Source of the DNA: Theropithecus gelada
Taxonomy: Eukaryota; Chordata; Mammalia; Primates; Cercopithecidae
Assembly: GCF_003255815.1 (NCBI RefSeq)
Contig: NC_037682.1
Span: 19,550,153-19,614,152 of the forward strand
Reading direction: 5' to 3'
Length of the DNA stretch: 64,000 bases
Shown here: piece by piece, positions 1-12,245 of the stretch
How positions within the stretch are numbered: the stretch's first letter is position 1
Layout: each line of letters opens with the position of its first letter
Program-made: the position numbers and the translations under genes
The notes under the pieces: model-generated
The model's input: the letters and a program-made list of their open reading frames with translations, nothing else
Told to the model about the DNA's origin: nothing
Databases searched by the model: none

Positions 1-1612
1 AGGAAGTGAAGACCGTTTTCTGTTGGATTTAACAACTGTTAAATCATTGGTGATCTTCACAAGAATGGAGGGAGGCAAAGGCCCTAATGGGTTGTGTTCT
101 GTAGAAAATGGGAGGAGAGGAATTAGAGCGAGGGAGTATGGTTAACTCTTTCAGGGAGTTTTGCTATAAATGTGAGCCCAGACAGGGACGATAACCAGAG
201 AAGGATATGGAGTCAAGGGAGGGTTTTTTTTTTTTTTTTAATTATTATTTTCTAAGATAGAAGGAACAAAATGATCCAGTAATGATGAGGGGAAGATCGA
301 TGCTCCATGAGAGTAAAGGGAGAAGAACTAGAGGAATGTCCAGGAGAGGGTAAGAGAGGTGGGGACAAGAGGGATGGTTTTTAAGATGTTGGGGCCCCAA
401 GGACTAAACTGATCAAGTGGGATTCTGCCTTTTCTTCTAACCACTTATCTGCATTTACATTTATTTCAAACTTACTTGCTTTCTGTTGGAAGTTAGGAAG
501 GGCAGATAAAAAACAGTAAAGCCAGTGGTATATAAAACTCAGTTTGGGGGCCTCTATCAGTTTGGTATAGTAGGGGAAGAGAAGAGATTGAATCTTCTGG
601 GTAAGGTGACATTTTAAAGTATCTTTGAATGACAATTATCTGTGCTATTCTAGTCCCTTATCAAAATTTATGATTGAGCACAGGCTATAAACTTAATTAT
701 TTGAAATTTGTAGTAGGGTGAATTAAATTTTAGCCTAATTTAAAACATGAGCTAGTATTAAACTTTTTCTCTGCAAGTTTTGTTTGTTTGATACAGATTC
801 TTCATATGCAAGGGTTTCAGATATTTTACAAAAGGTATTTAAATAATTATTAATCACTTTAGATTTATTTATAATATTTAAAATATTATAACCATATCAG
901 AAATCGGATGATTTGTTTCTTTACCAGCTCTAATTAGAGCAGTTACCTTTGAAGTTCTGGAGAGGTAAACAATCTTCAGTTTTTGTATGACATTATATTA
1001 GCAAGATAATATAACACCTCTAAAAGCACAAATACTTTCATTTACTCTAACTTAGGTGTTTTGGATATATTTTTCAAGAACAAATCTATCTTTTAAAAAT
1101 TTAAGCAAATATGATTAAAATTTTGAAGTACCTTAGTTAGAAGCGTGAAATGTATGTGAAAAACAAACTAAGTGGCTTTTAACCAGCTTAACATGAAGAA
1201 ATCAAACTTGAATTTCAAACTTAAATATGTTTTACATATGGATAGTGTAAAAAGCACAAATGTGTGTATAGATGTTGCTTTTTGCTGCTCAGTCTTCTTA
1301 AATTATAGAAATAAAATATTTGCTTTTCTTTTTTTTGTCAATTTCCAAATGGTAGTCAATTAATATGCAATGTTAAGAAGAAAGACTTTGGGATTTCTTA
1401 TGTGCACAGTGTTTAAGAATTATTAGTCTAAAAATAATTTCTTCTTTTTGGGTATGTGAACCTCATTGTGAAACCAGTGAAAGCCATGGACCCTCTTCCA
1501 AGAAAACTGTACCTCTGCTGATATGTATAGAATTTAGCATATAGTATGAAGGAGTTGACAGACCCCTCTGAAGCCCATTCATGGGGATCCCTTAGGTTTA
1601 AAGGATTTCATG

Positions 1613-1957
1613 GTTTTTTTTTTCTTTTTTTTGGGGGCAGGATGGAGACTCACTCTGTCGCCAGGCAGGAGTGTAGTGTGTGTAGTGGTGCGATCTCAGT
1701 TCATTACAATCTCTGCCTCCCAGGTTCAAGGGATTCTCCTGCCTCAGCCTCCCAAGTAGCTGGGATTACAGGTGCACGCCACCATACCCAGCTCATTTTT
1801 TTTTTTTTTTTTTTTTTGTAGTTTTAGTAGTGACTTCTACTAAATAATTATTATTCACCATGTTGGCCAGGATGGTCTCGATCTCCTGACCTTGTGATCT
1901 GCCTGCTTTGGCCTCCCAAAGTGCTGGGATTACAGGCATGAGCCCCTGTGCCCGGCC
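1613..1957 (-). mobile_element. Alu (full length, expanded T tracts)
   Basis: Antisense Alu with a poly-T head and a CCCGGCC end. It is flanked by an 11-bp target-site duplication, AGGATTTCATG, at 1602-1612 and 1958-1968. A long T run at about 1796-1817 replaces the normal A-rich linker between the two monomers. Confidence 0.95.
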
Positions 1958-2087
1958 AGGATTTCATGTTTTAAGACTTGCCCTAGATGGCTTACTTATG
2001 TGATTTTCCTTTAAAACTTTATGTGCAGACTTTTCCAAAAATATTTTGCTAGTGTTTATTGTAGTTTGTTTTTTAGAAGAGTAACTG

Positions 2088-2250
2088 CTGCAGCGGGTTA
2101 AGAAAAAGTAAGGTCTAGTGGAAAATGAGTTCAGCCAAGGAATCTCGAGCCCGTAAGCTCTTCTCCAGCTTCACTATCAGCTAGCTGAGTGACCTTTGGG
2201 GAAATCACTTAACTTCTCCAGCTTTGATTTTCTATGCGATTTCTGCAGTC
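2088..2250 (+). mobile_element. MIR SINE fragment
   Basis: The core TAGCTGAGTGACCTTTGGGG...TCACTTAACTTCTCC matches the conserved MIR core in sense orientation; the flanks are strongly diverged. Confidence 0.7.
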
Positions 2251-2291
2251 CCTACAAGTAGTCTTATAAGCAGTTTGATGACATCATGATT

Positions 2292-2520
2292 TCAGGATAT
2301 CATGGCAAAATTCTTTATCAGTTTAGGATTGGCCCTGCTACTCATTTTTGGGGAAAATGCCTTGGAGATAAGGTATATGTACATTGTGCTGTCTTTTGTT
2401 GGATATGCCTTTTCAGCAGCATTTATTAATACTTTCTCAAATGCTCTATAAGTTAAAATCCCCGTCCCATCCTCATCACTTTGAATTTCAACATGTTTTA
2501 TATATTCTGGGTATAAGCCT
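2292..2520 (-). pseudogene. Possible EF-hand-like gene fragment (antisense)
   Basis: On the minus strand an open frame reads ...EIQSDEDGTGILTYRAFEKV..., resembling a degenerate EF-hand calcium-binding loop (D-x-D-x-T-G followed by hydrophobic positions and FE). I see a loose resemblance to the EFCAB2/DRC8 type but no confident match. It adjoins an L1 fragment at about 2545. No start codon context, introns or poly(A) tail support a live gene. It may be a chance open frame or a retrocopy fragment. Confidence 0.25.
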
Positions 2521-2544
2521 GTGTTGATTATATATACTATAATT

Positions 2545-2690
2545 ATCACCTCCAGTTCTGTGGTTTACCTTTTCACTTTCTTAATGGTGTTTTTTTGATG
2601 AACAGAAGTTCTTAATTTTAATTTTGTCCAATTTATCAGTCTTTTCCTTTTTATTATATTTTAAAGTGGTAATATTTTACTTCCTAATCA
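2545..2690 (-). mobile_element. LINE-1 fragment, old
   Basis: CTTTTCACTTTCTTAATGG followed by AGTTCTTAATTTTAATTTTGTCCAATTTATC (in two parts) matches the antisense of an L1 ORF2 region seen in many old L1M copies. Confidence 0.6.
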
Positions 2691-2845
2691 ACAACGTGGA
2701 TGAAAACAGTTCCAGAAAGTCATTCATTTAACAAATAATGCTGCTGGAAATCGATGCATAAGAAATTATCGCCAGCCTGAAGGAGCTAACATGAAAGCCC
2801 TAATAGGGAAGATAAGCCCTCAACAGACAGCTTAAGTGTCTATTT

Positions 2846-2912
2846 AGTCAATTCATTGATTTAACAAACATTTATTGAGCATTTACTATGTGCCTGCTAC
2901 TGTTTCAGGCAA
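2846..2912 (-). mobile_element. L2 3'-end fragment
   Basis: AACAAACATTTATTGAGC followed by TACTATGTGCCTG is the antisense of the conserved L2 3' end. Confidence 0.7.
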
Positions 2913-3525
2913 CCTTTTGAGTGGCACAGAATCCTATAGATATCAGTAGTGTTAAGAATCCACTTTTTAATAGCTGCATTGTTCTACAGATTGTTGCATG
3001 ATTTCTCTTTTGGTTGGGAGTCATCCTAACCTTTGTGATTAAAATTGTTATTTGCATGGGCCTGAGAAATTTAAAAAGGACAGCTGCTAAAGAAAAGGCA
3101 GAATAGAATAGCACATTACTTTCTTTTGGAAATGAATGCTAACTGTATGAACTGGGGCCCTTTCAAATAATTTTATTGTATGTTTGGTATAACTGTACAT
3201 GGTTAAACAAAGATTTACAATCTGAGAGACATGAAGCTCTTTTGAAATATTCCCTGAGGAAAGGAGACACTGTTGGGGTAATATCAGTCAACAAACACCA
3301 TATTTAAGGCAAAAAGAAGACATGTAGTTTTAGAGCATAGCATAGTGGAGTTTAAATAATTAAATATTAAAATATTAAGGGAAAAGTTTTAATTTTTGTT
3401 TTCCTAATATTGGATTGGGATCCCAAAACGTAAATTTTCTTTCTGGCTTTATCACTGATTAGATATGTGGCATGGAAACAAACAGCTTTTGTGTAGGTGG
3501 TTTACAATCTAAAGTGGTAAGACGT

Positions 3526-3820
3526 GGCCAGGCACGGTGGCTTCACACCTGTAATCCCAGCACTTTGGGAGGTTGAGGTGGGGAGGATTGCTCGAGCCCA
3601 GGGGTTTGATACCAGCTTGGGCAACATAGTGAGGCCTGACTCTACAAAAAAAATAAAGTAATAGCCAGGCATGGTGGCACACTTGTAGTCCCAGCTATTC
3701 AGGAGGCTGAGATGGGAGGATTGCTTGAGGCTGGGAGGTTGAGGCTGCAGTGAGCTGTGACTGTGCCACTGCACTCGAGCCTGGACAACAGAGTAAGACT
3801 CTGTCTCAAAAAAGAAAAAG
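3526..3820 (+). mobile_element. Alu (AluJ/S-like)
   Basis: Sense Alu from GGCCAGGCACGG to a short A-rich tail. The diagnostic GGATTGCTCGAGCCCAGG segment suggests an older, J-like copy. Confidence 0.93.
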
Positions 3821-4359
3821 GTGAGACACATCTAAGAATGTGAAGAAAAGTTTAGTTAAAATTCTGACTATATATTATAATAAAATGCTGTGATTTTAAA
3901 GCCTTACATAAGGCAAGTACATTTCAAGATTAATTGAAGAAAATGCCTTTTATGAGGACCAAACTAAGAACTAGTGATGTTAGCTTAATTTGTTAATGTA
4001 AAACAACTGATAGTAGAGGTCACTTGTTGGGGATGAAGGAGTATTTGTATGTTATTTAAGTGAGGTGCATTTCATTTCTATATGTCTCTTACGAAAGGAA
4101 AATTATCAACTACTTACTTTTCCTTGTCTTGAAAAAGTATGGAAAAGTAGCGATTTAACTGCCCTTAAGTTCTTTCTTTGCTTTGTAAAAGTTACCTATT
4201 GCTTCTCTTTTTTTCTTTTGGGTTTTAAAACTTTGGAAACTTGCATGTGTTTTGTTTTTTTCTTCTTAAAATCAGAAATCTTTGAGTCTTCAACTTTTAA
4301 TGACATGTCATAAATATGTGTGTGTTGTCTAATTCCGTTTTCCCGTTCTTCTGTTATAG

Positions 4360-4400
4360 GGGGCTAGATTGCTGAAGGAGAGCCAGTTTCCCCAAAATTG
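4360..4400 (+). other. PHF21A: Probable 5'UTR exon of PHF21A
   Basis: A 41-nt segment is preceded by a pyrimidine-rich tract ending in TTATAG and followed by a consensus donor GTAAGT at 4401. It contains no ATG, so it would be non-coding. It lies 7.8 kb upstream of, and on the same strand as, the exon holding the PHF21A start codon. The splice sites are seen directly; membership in the PHF21A transcript is inferred from position and orientation and would need a cDNA alignment. It could also be a cryptic exon-like sequence, but both signals are good and it lies outside recognised repeats. Confidence 0.7.
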
Positions 4401-4731
4401 GTAAGTACTTTCACTAGGTAGACATAGTATGCCTGATCCTGATGCTAGCTGGATAAGAATTCAAATATTGTGATTTTTTTTTTTTTTTTTGCACAAAAGC
4501 TCTCTCTCAGAAATGGGGCTTTGCTGTTTGCACTAAGTGGAAATGAACTGTCTAATTTCATGTAGCTATATTTCAAATGCATTTGTGTTTCTGCTAATAC
4601 AACTAGGCCTGCATGTTCCACCATTTGATAACCTGTTAAAATGTAAAAGTCCCGTTTTTCCAAAAATGTCCTTAATGCAGTGGTTCGGGTTGAGAATTCA
4701 AAAGTCAAGAAATTCAAAAGTTCAGATTCCT

Positions 4732-4856
4732 AGCCAGGCCCAGTGGTGTGTGCCTATAGCCCCCGTTACTCAGGAAGCTGAGGCAGGAGGATGGCTTGAG
4801 CCAGTTCAAGTTCAGCTTTGGCAACAAAACAAGACCCTCATCTCTTAAAAAAAAAG
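4732..4856 (+). mobile_element. Alu left-monomer (FLAM-like)
   Basis: A single Alu left arm with an A-tail and no right arm. AGATTCCT at 4724-4731 is repeated at 4864-4871, within a longer approximate match, which suggests a target duplication. Confidence 0.8.
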
Positions 4857-5631
4857 AAGATTAAGATTCCTGTAGTGTTTTATGTTACTTAATATGCTGT
4901 TATATTTGATGGCCTTAGTATATGTGCAAAATGGCTTAGGTTAATTTAACTGTGGAAACTTGACTTTGAAATTTGGGACTAGTGTTTATTTACAGTCTTA
5001 AACTTAATATTGGATTAGTTAGCCTCATATCTGATAGTAAATTTTTAGCGTGTGTTGTTTTATATAATTCTTCAAAAGGAAAAAGAAAGAGAGAGAGAGA
5101 AATGTAATCATGTGGGGCATATAGGCGAACACTTTTTCCTAATATCTACTTTGATAGATTTTTTTAATGGCTGTTCATCACTCTTAAACATTTCTTTGAA
5201 TGCACAGGGCAATCTAGTGACTAACCATCAAACAAATATTAACTTTATTAGGAGAGTATGTATTATGAAAAAAATTAAACTCAAATAAGATAGCTGGAAT
5301 AGGGTAGTCACCTAATGCAAGACTACTACTTTTTTAAAAAAATTTTAAATCCTCTCTCTCAAATAGTAATTAACTTGGTGGGTAGAGTAGATATAGCAGA
5401 TATTTGGCCAAGGTTTCCTTTTGATAGTTTATGGTGCTTGTGGTGTCTCTCTTCCTTTTGGGGACTGGGATTTGAACATGTTTCATGGAGGCACTTGAAC
5501 TAGTTAATCCTTGCATTTACTACCTTTTTATTCTACTAGCCTTTCTCTCATTAAACCTTTTAAAATAAATAATCAAGATCCTATAGCTCTTTACTTTGAC
5601 ATGGGATAGAATTTTAGAGAAGGGACCTTAA

Positions 5632-5758
5632 CCCATTTATACCGGAGATTGCAGATTTTTTTGTGAAAATCAGACCTTGGCGATGACCTTGAGCAGTAGG
5701 ATATAAATAACTCCCACAAGCTTAGTGTTCCAATAATGGAACACTAGGTATAAATGAG
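5632..5758 (+). mobile_element. MER85, non-autonomous piggyBac element
   Basis: A 127-bp element bounded by TTAA on both sides (5628-5631 and 5759-5762), the piggyBac target duplication. The ends are inverted repeats: CCCATTTATACC on the left and GGTATAAATGAG on the right (one mismatch). Near the right end lies a perfect 10-bp inverted repeat, TAGTGTTCCA/TGGAACACTA (5723-5732 and 5737-5746). The interior matches my recall of MER85, mobilised in the past by the transposase of which PGBD3 is a domesticated copy. Orientation is given relative to recall and is uncertain. Confidence 0.85.
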
Positions 5759-7219
5759 TTAAGGACCTTCTCCAATATTTTACCTTGTGTGGCCGTTTCT
5801 TCTAGATCCCTGACAGGTTGTTATTCAGGTACATATTGAATACCACATTTTTAAAAAATGTAGCTCATCTTCTATAATGTATTCTGAGGAATTCTACTCC
5901 CACAGAAAATAAGTATTATTGAGGTGGGGTGGGGGTGGGAAAAGGGTTCTGTGGTCAAATAATTTGGGAAATGCTGCATTAAACAAAGTTAAACAGGTTT
6001 CTTTACTGCAGGACTTCTCAGAACCTTTAATATGCTAATGTGCATTGTGAATCTCCAAGAGGGGGATATGATATGCAGCATTCTTGAATACTTCTAATGA
6101 CAGGGAGCCCACTACCTCATAAGGTAACCCATTCCTTTTTTGTACAACTCTTATCCTTAGTTCTTCCTTTTCCTTATATTGATCTGAAGTCTATCTCCCA
6201 TAACTTCCACTTCTATTAAGTATTTATTGGTTATGCTGAGACTACCACACCCACTTGCGTTATCCTTTGTGTGGTATGTATTTGTAAGATTCTGGCCAGG
6301 CTTGTCTGGACAGTTTTTAAAAAATAGTCATTAAATATTAATAACCTGGTAAATGTGACAACTAGTTCTAAAACCTTGGCCTCATTGTCACTATGCTCTC
6401 ACCCTACTCCCCAGCCTCCTCCATTTTCAATATCTGTGTATTTTAAAATTTACTTACTTTTCCTTTTGTTGGATGTGGTTGGGATAATTTAGTAGACATG
6501 CTTAATTTTCGTCAAGAAAGTTAGGAAATAGAAGAATGTGTGTATGCAGACAGCCTGGACCCCAGGAAGCAGAGGTAGAAACTGTATATTGGGCTGAGCA
6601 CTGATGATGGTAGGGAGGGGTCCAGGACACTACATAGACTTGTGAAGGAGGGTGCTATGGGGAACCCCAGCCTGGCCCAAGGCACCATAATAGCCTGCAC
6701 ATTGCAGTGGAGGTATGACCTGTGTAGAGATTCCTTTTTTAAAAAGTGAGGACCTGCCCCCAACCCCCTCCAAAACAAATAGAGATGAGAAAGATACTTT
6801 ATACTCACATACATTCAGGTATTTAGATATCATAAATGTAATGATATGTATGCATATATATTTTTTGATTTAATTTAATAGGAAACAACATTATTAAATA
6901 TAATTTAATAGTATGGAAATATCCAACAAGCTAAGGAGGTATTTGTCAACAGCTGTCGTACTGGGATTTGAACATAGTAACCTTACCAGATTCAGAGGGT
7001 TCGCCTCTAAAATCAGGGTTGCCAAGCGCTTTGTGCAGTAGTATTTTCTGTTCACTTGTGTAGTGTCATAAAAGAAACACTGTGACGAAAATAAATCAAG
7101 ATGTGTTGAAAATTTGCTAAATGATAAGAAAATAGACAATATATTGTGTTTTTTAATGTTGTCATTTGTATTGATTCATGTTAGTAAATGTTAATGTTTT
7201 CATAAATAGTATTAGAATA

Positions 7220-7529
7220 ATTTTATTTATTTATTTATTTTTTGAGATGGAGTCTCACTCTGTCGCCCAGGCTGGAGTACAGTGGCGCGATCTCCGCTCA
7301 CTGCAAGCTCCGCTGCCTCCCGGGTTCACGCCATTCTCCTGCCTCAGCCTCCCGAGAAGCTGTGACTACAGGCGTCCACCACCACGCCCGGCTAATTTTT
7401 TTTGTATTTTTAGTAGAGACGGGGTGTCATCGTGTTCGCCAGGATGGTCTCGATCTCCTGACCTTGTGATCCGCCCGCCTTGGCCTCCCAAAGTGTTGGG
7501 ATTACAGGCGTGAGCCACCGCGCCCGGCC
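7220..7529 (-). mobile_element. Alu (AluY/S-like, full length)
   Basis: Antisense Alu from a TTTATTTATTTATTT head to GCGCCCGGCC. It is CpG-rich and little diverged, indicating a young copy. Confidence 0.95.
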
Positions 7530-8164
7530 AAGAATTTTTTTATTTTTAGCATTCATGGTAATTTTAGCACTACTGCTAATAAAGATATTATTTTATCTCC
7601 CTACGTGTTAGATACATAGTAAGAAGTAAGTATTTTGTACAAATTGAAACCTGATATTCAGATATTAAGCGTGGGACAAGAAGTAAAGATATATAGATCT
7701 GTCAAGACCTTCTACTTTTTCCTATGTAAGAAAATGAATTAAACTTAAACATTGTGTCTCAGAATATAGATAAAAAGCAGAGGAGTTTCACATCAAATAA
7801 ATGCATGGTATAGAGAACATGGAGTTGTCCTTTTTAGGGACAGTTTGGGGGCACACTGGCATGGACTTATTGTTAAAGAAATGTTGGTTGATGAGTCAAG
7901 TTTTGATTGGAAAAATGTTTCTGTCAAGTCAGTAACATCCAAATCGGAGTTACAGCTTTCCTACGAGTTATTAGAATCATAATAAAATACCTGCAGGTCA
8001 CATACCTTCAAGCAGAAGTATACCCAGAGAAATAGTTAGAAGAACCTCCACAGAGAATTTGAGAACATAAAAGGCTACAGTCTTCTAGATATATACTATG
8101 TAGAGAAGTTTTATTAAAAGTTCTGTATAGAGAAAAGAATTAAGTGTTTTAAAACCATCATAAA

Positions 8165-8330
8165 ACTTTACAGTTTGCAAAAGGCTTTTCATATAATTTT
8201 GCCTTATTTAAACCACAGCAGTCTTATGAAGTAGGTGATATTGTTTCCATTTTCCTGATTTACAAGCAAACAAAAAAACCCCGAGGATGAGAGTAGTCAC
8301 ACAGTGAGTAAGTAGAATTAGCATTTTTTG
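8165..8330 (-). mobile_element. MIR SINE
   Basis: The order TTTCATATAATTTTGCC, TATGAAGTAGGTGATATTG, then GTCACACAGTGAGTAAG follows the antisense MIR consensus. Confidence 0.65.
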
Positions 8331-8803
8331 GTTTTTGGGGTGGTGAATGTGCTTTCCATATATCATGACTGACCTTTTTAGTGGGATTTGATTATTGTTT
8401 TTGTTTGGTTTGTGTGTTTGATTTTATGTTTTTTTTGTTGTTGTTGTTATTGGAAGGTTAGAGGCCATTAGGTATCAGAATGGTTTGACGTGTACAGTTT
8501 GGAAGATTGCATATGCTAGTATTTTGGGCTAGGCAAGTGGCCTTGCTGATAGTGACTTGTAGAACTGTTGGATGGTTAGAGTCATTCATTATGCTGGAAT
8601 ACAGTGTGTTACCGTCTTGTGAGTCTGATGGTATTCACCTTGCAGCAACTGATTTATTATTTATAACTTGTTAGAATTGGTCAAAATATGTTAAATCATC
8701 TTTTACAAATGTAGCAAATAATTCTTTTGATGCTATAAACTGCCTCCCAGTGGTGTTCAGATGATGACTGCATGAGATGTCCAAGACCTCAAAATATTTT
8801 TTC

Positions 8804-9099
8804 AGCTGGGTGTAGTGGCTCACACCTGTAATCCCATACTTTGGGAGGCTGAAGGTGGATGGATCACTTTAGCCCAGGAACTCAAGACCAGCCCGGGCAA
8901 CATGGCGAAACCCTGTCACTACAAAAAAATACAAAAATCAGCCAGGTGTGGTGGGGCACACCTGTAGTCACAGCTACTCAAGAGGCTGAGAGGCAGGAGG
9001 ATCACTTGAGCCCAGCAAGTTGAGGCTGCAGTGAGCTGTGATTGCACCACTACACTTCAGCCTGGGTGACACAGTGAGACCCTGTCTCAGGAAAAAAAT
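8804..9099 (+). mobile_element. Alu
   Basis: Sense Alu, AGCTGGGTGTAGTGG to CCTGTCTCAGG plus an A-rich tail; moderately diverged. Confidence 0.93.
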
Positions 9100-9127
9100 T
9101 TCTTCAAAAGATTCAGCATGTATTCGT

Positions 9128-9190
9128 AACCAGCCTGGGCAACATATGAGACCTCTTCTCTACAAGAAAAAATAAAATTAAAAAAACAAG
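9128..9190 (+). mobile_element. Alu left-arm fragment
   Basis: AACCAGCCTGGGCAACATA...TCTCTAC plus an A-rich tail. It directly follows the previous Alu, probably a second truncated insertion or a duplicated end. Confidence 0.7.
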
Positions 9191-9884
9191 ATTCAACTTG
9201 TACCTGCCTTTTTTTTGTAAACTATAGATACATGTCTATAATTTCTTTCTGCACAGACCAATCTCTTACAATTACTATCCAGAAAGAGACCTTTCTGAAG
9301 AAAAGAAAAAGAATTTCAAATGAATCTTCTAATCCTTCATATGTTTTTCTACAACTAGTCCTAACTTTTTTAACCCTTCAGTTTTATTTTGAAATAAAAT
9401 GAGTAATTGGCATTCAGAGTCCTTGCTGAATAAAACTTCATGCCTTTGTGTATCTCTAAGAAGCAGACAACAATCTGATAGAGAAAGTAAAAGCCATCAG
9501 CTCCTCATTAACTTGAGTTGCAGGCTTATTATTGTGCGAGGCACTCTTTGACATTTACAGTCTTCAGGTTAAACCCTGGTTTTAACTTTTTCTTTTCCTG
9601 AGCATTTTGTTTGATAGTATAACATTTTCTGATGCTTTATCTACAAATCCTTGGTTAATGTTTTCTTGTTTAAAAAAATGTGCATATTTTTTATGGAAAA
9701 TTTTGAAAATATCAATACCCCAAAAAGAAGAAAGTAAATAATTGTCAGTGCTACTACCTAGAGATAACCATCAGCAAATTATAAAGTGGCACTTTATAAA
9801 TTCTAGACAGCTCAGAGTATTATTATTTTATAGGTCTTCAGTTTAATAGACAAAGCATATAATCTTAATTATATTTCTGTGTCT

Positions 9885-10045
9885 TAATTGATGATGGAAG
9901 TTCTTCATGTTTCTTGGTCATTCTTATTTCTTCTGTAAATTGTTTTTTCATAGATTTTTGTTATCAATTTGTGAGGGCCCTAAATATATAAACTATATTA
10001 GCCCTTTGTCATGTATAATGTGAGTTCTTCATGTTTTAACCTGCC
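9885..10045 (-). mobile_element. LINE-1 fragment, old
   Basis: ATATATAAACTATATTAGCC followed by CTTTGTCATG and flanks resemble the antisense L1M segment with 'ttctagatattaatcctttgtc'. Low identity. Confidence 0.4.
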
Positions 10046-11255
10046 GTTCATTTCCAGAGTTTATGTAAATTGAGTTGAACTATGGTTTTATGTTACTACC
10101 AGTAGAATGAAGTATGAATATTTGAAAAATACCCCTTCAACTTCAAAGTGATTCTTGACAGAAATTATAAGGAATCATTTTGGACACATTTTCTGGTAGA
10201 GCCTTGTAAAAATTAAAACCAAGTGTTGTTTTCAAGAAGAACTGTAATATATAAGTCAAGAATTTGAGTAGGGAGATTATTTTGGTATTTAAAGTGGCTG
10301 TGTAGTTTTAACTTTAGTATTGCAGTTAGAGTAAGCTTACATGATAACAAAAATCTTGGTCTTAGTGACTTAATGATTCTGATACTTACTGACTGATTGG
10401 TTATCATTCCAAATATTTTAAAAGATAGTAGCTAAAACTACCCAGATTTGTTTACCACAGTATGTCTCCCTTTCTAAATTATTAATATCTCCCCTAAATA
10501 TACTGCCTTTTAAAATGTTTTGGTTAACATTATCATTCTACAGTAAACTTTTCCTGTCGTTTGCAAATGTGAATTTAAAGGAATTTTGCATTTTTGGAAT
10601 TTATTCTTTCTTAGGTTTGAGTATTTTGATGTTGTATAATCTAGTATATAAGCCCTAAGAGAGAGATTTCTGCTGATGTTTTATGCCTAATGAGAATAAG
10701 CAAATATAATGAAAACTCATATTCACAGGAATATATTCCCTAGTTAATGATTCCATTATAACTCTGTTAAAAGAGTTTTCAAAGGGCTCTTAGAAAACAT
10801 AGGTTGAATATAGACTTTACCCATAGGTAAATAATATTTAGAAGTATGAAGATCATGAATCTTATTGTATTGGTTTAAGGAGTAGTGGTTCCTCTAACTT
10901 TCTGATTGTTCTCTTCCCCAGTTTATATGAATGCTAAAAAGCAGCTCTAGCTACAAGTTTTATAGGTGCAAAGAAGAAAAGAAATTTGAAGTAAAATTTA
11001 AATTTATTCAGGCAAAAACAGACTTTTGCTTTGGCAGAGTACTAAAATAATGTCTAAGGCCACATTCAAGAATGGAAAAAAAATAATAAAGGATAAATTA
11101 GCCATTGAAATAATTTAAATTAGAGTAGTGATGATTGGAGGAGGATAGGAAGGTCAAGCTGGGTGTCACATGAACAGATTTAGACTTTTGACATTATCTC
11201 CACTTGCCATATGTATAGTCAAAGAGATGACTGGCAAGCTTGAAAGATGATTTTC

Positions 11256-11560
11256 TTTTTTTTTTTTTTTTTTTTGAGACAGAGTCTCGCTGTGTCGCCC
11301 AGGCTGGAGTGCAGTGGCGTGATCTCGGCTCACTGCAAGCTCCACCTCCCGGGTTCACGCCATTCTCCTGCCTCAGCCTCCCAAGTAGCTGGGACTACAG
11401 GCGCCCGCCACCACGCCCAGCTAGTTTTTTGTATTTTTTTTTAGTAGAGACGGGGTTTCACCATGTTAGCCAGGATAGTCTCGATCTCCTGACCTCGTGA
11501 TCCACCCGCCTCGGCCTCCCAAAGTGCTGGGATTACAGGCTTGAGCCACCGCGCCCGGCC
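11256..11560 (-). mobile_element. AluY-like, full length
   Basis: Antisense Alu flanked by a perfect 12-bp duplication, AAGATGATTTTC (11244-11255 and 11561-11572). Near-consensus sequence, so a recent insertion. It lies about 0.7 kb upstream of the start-codon exon. Confidence 0.96.
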
Positions 11561-11894
11561 AAGATGATTTTCATTGTAAAGCTGGATGTGTGTTCCATTA
11601 CTAGACTACCTCATGTTACACACGATAGATAGATTTAAAAATATCCACATCATAACTTTGTGATAGCACAGTTATATTGCATTGTATTTGTCTGTGTTGA
11701 GTATTAATTTGTTAAATGTAAATGTTTAAGTTATACCAGAATTTCCCCATTTTGAGTTTCTCTGTTTTTTATGTAGAGTGAGAACCCATCCAAATGAAAC
11801 TACCCCGGCATTCTTTAACCTCTGAGAAACCCCGAACTCTCCAGTCCACTCTGTGTGAAGTTTAAAAATGTATGATACTGTTGTTATATGTCTC

Positions 11895-12025
11895 TTTCTG
11901 AGGACAGTGTGTCCTGAATGGTTATAGTCTCATTGAAGGCAGAAGTGGTCTTATTCAGCTCTGTATCCTCAGTATGTAGTGATTAATACAGTGCTGAGCA
12001 TGTAGTGGATGCTTAGATGTTTCCA
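11895..12025 (+). mobile_element. L2 3'-end fragment
   Basis: TCATTGAAGGCAGAAGTGG, CTCTGTATCCTCAGT and GCTGAGCATGTAGTGGATGC align in order with the L2 3' region. Confidence 0.6.
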
Positions 12026-12245
12026 TGACCAGATTAAACCCTTTTTTTGTTTTTCATTTCTTAGTTATTTGAAGTGTTCTTTAGAGGAATACTTGAAGAA
12101 TTGTTTTGGGGAAAAAAAGTCTCTTTGGGAAATTTCTTGCCCTGCGTTAGAGAATCAGATATTTTTTTACTAACATAATTTATTTGACATAAATATTATA
12201 TTTGTTCCAAATGTAATGATCCAAAACATTTTACGATCTTTACAG

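Larger units (their letters stand above)
1..4359 (+). other. PHF21A: Upstream PHF21A intron: what the unannotated parts hold
   Basis: Bases 1-400 are purine-rich with a poly-T run at 226-240 and resemble an old interspersed repeat I cannot name. About 640-1600, 2690-2845, 2913-3525 and 3821-4359 are AT-rich single-copy sequence in which I see no exon, RNA gene or regulatory element. Whether this stretch is intron or upstream flank depends on the gene's first exon, which is not in the window. Confidence 0.6.
4401..12245 (+). other. PHF21A: PHF21A intron of 7845 bp: unannotated parts
   Basis: Apart from the mobile elements listed separately, 4872-5630, 5763-7219, 7530-8164, 8331-8803, 9191-9880, 10046-11243 and 11573-11894 are AT-rich sequence without recognisable genes. 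About 6040-6215 resembles a widespread ancient mammalian repeat (CAGGGAGCCCACTACCTCAT type) that I cannot classify. A short GA run lies at about 5086-5100. Confidence 0.6.

Noticed and set aside
7178..7513. Open frame of 111 codons on the + strand
   Set aside because: It lies in an antisense Alu; peptides such as SVAQAGVQW are the standard chance translation of Alu.
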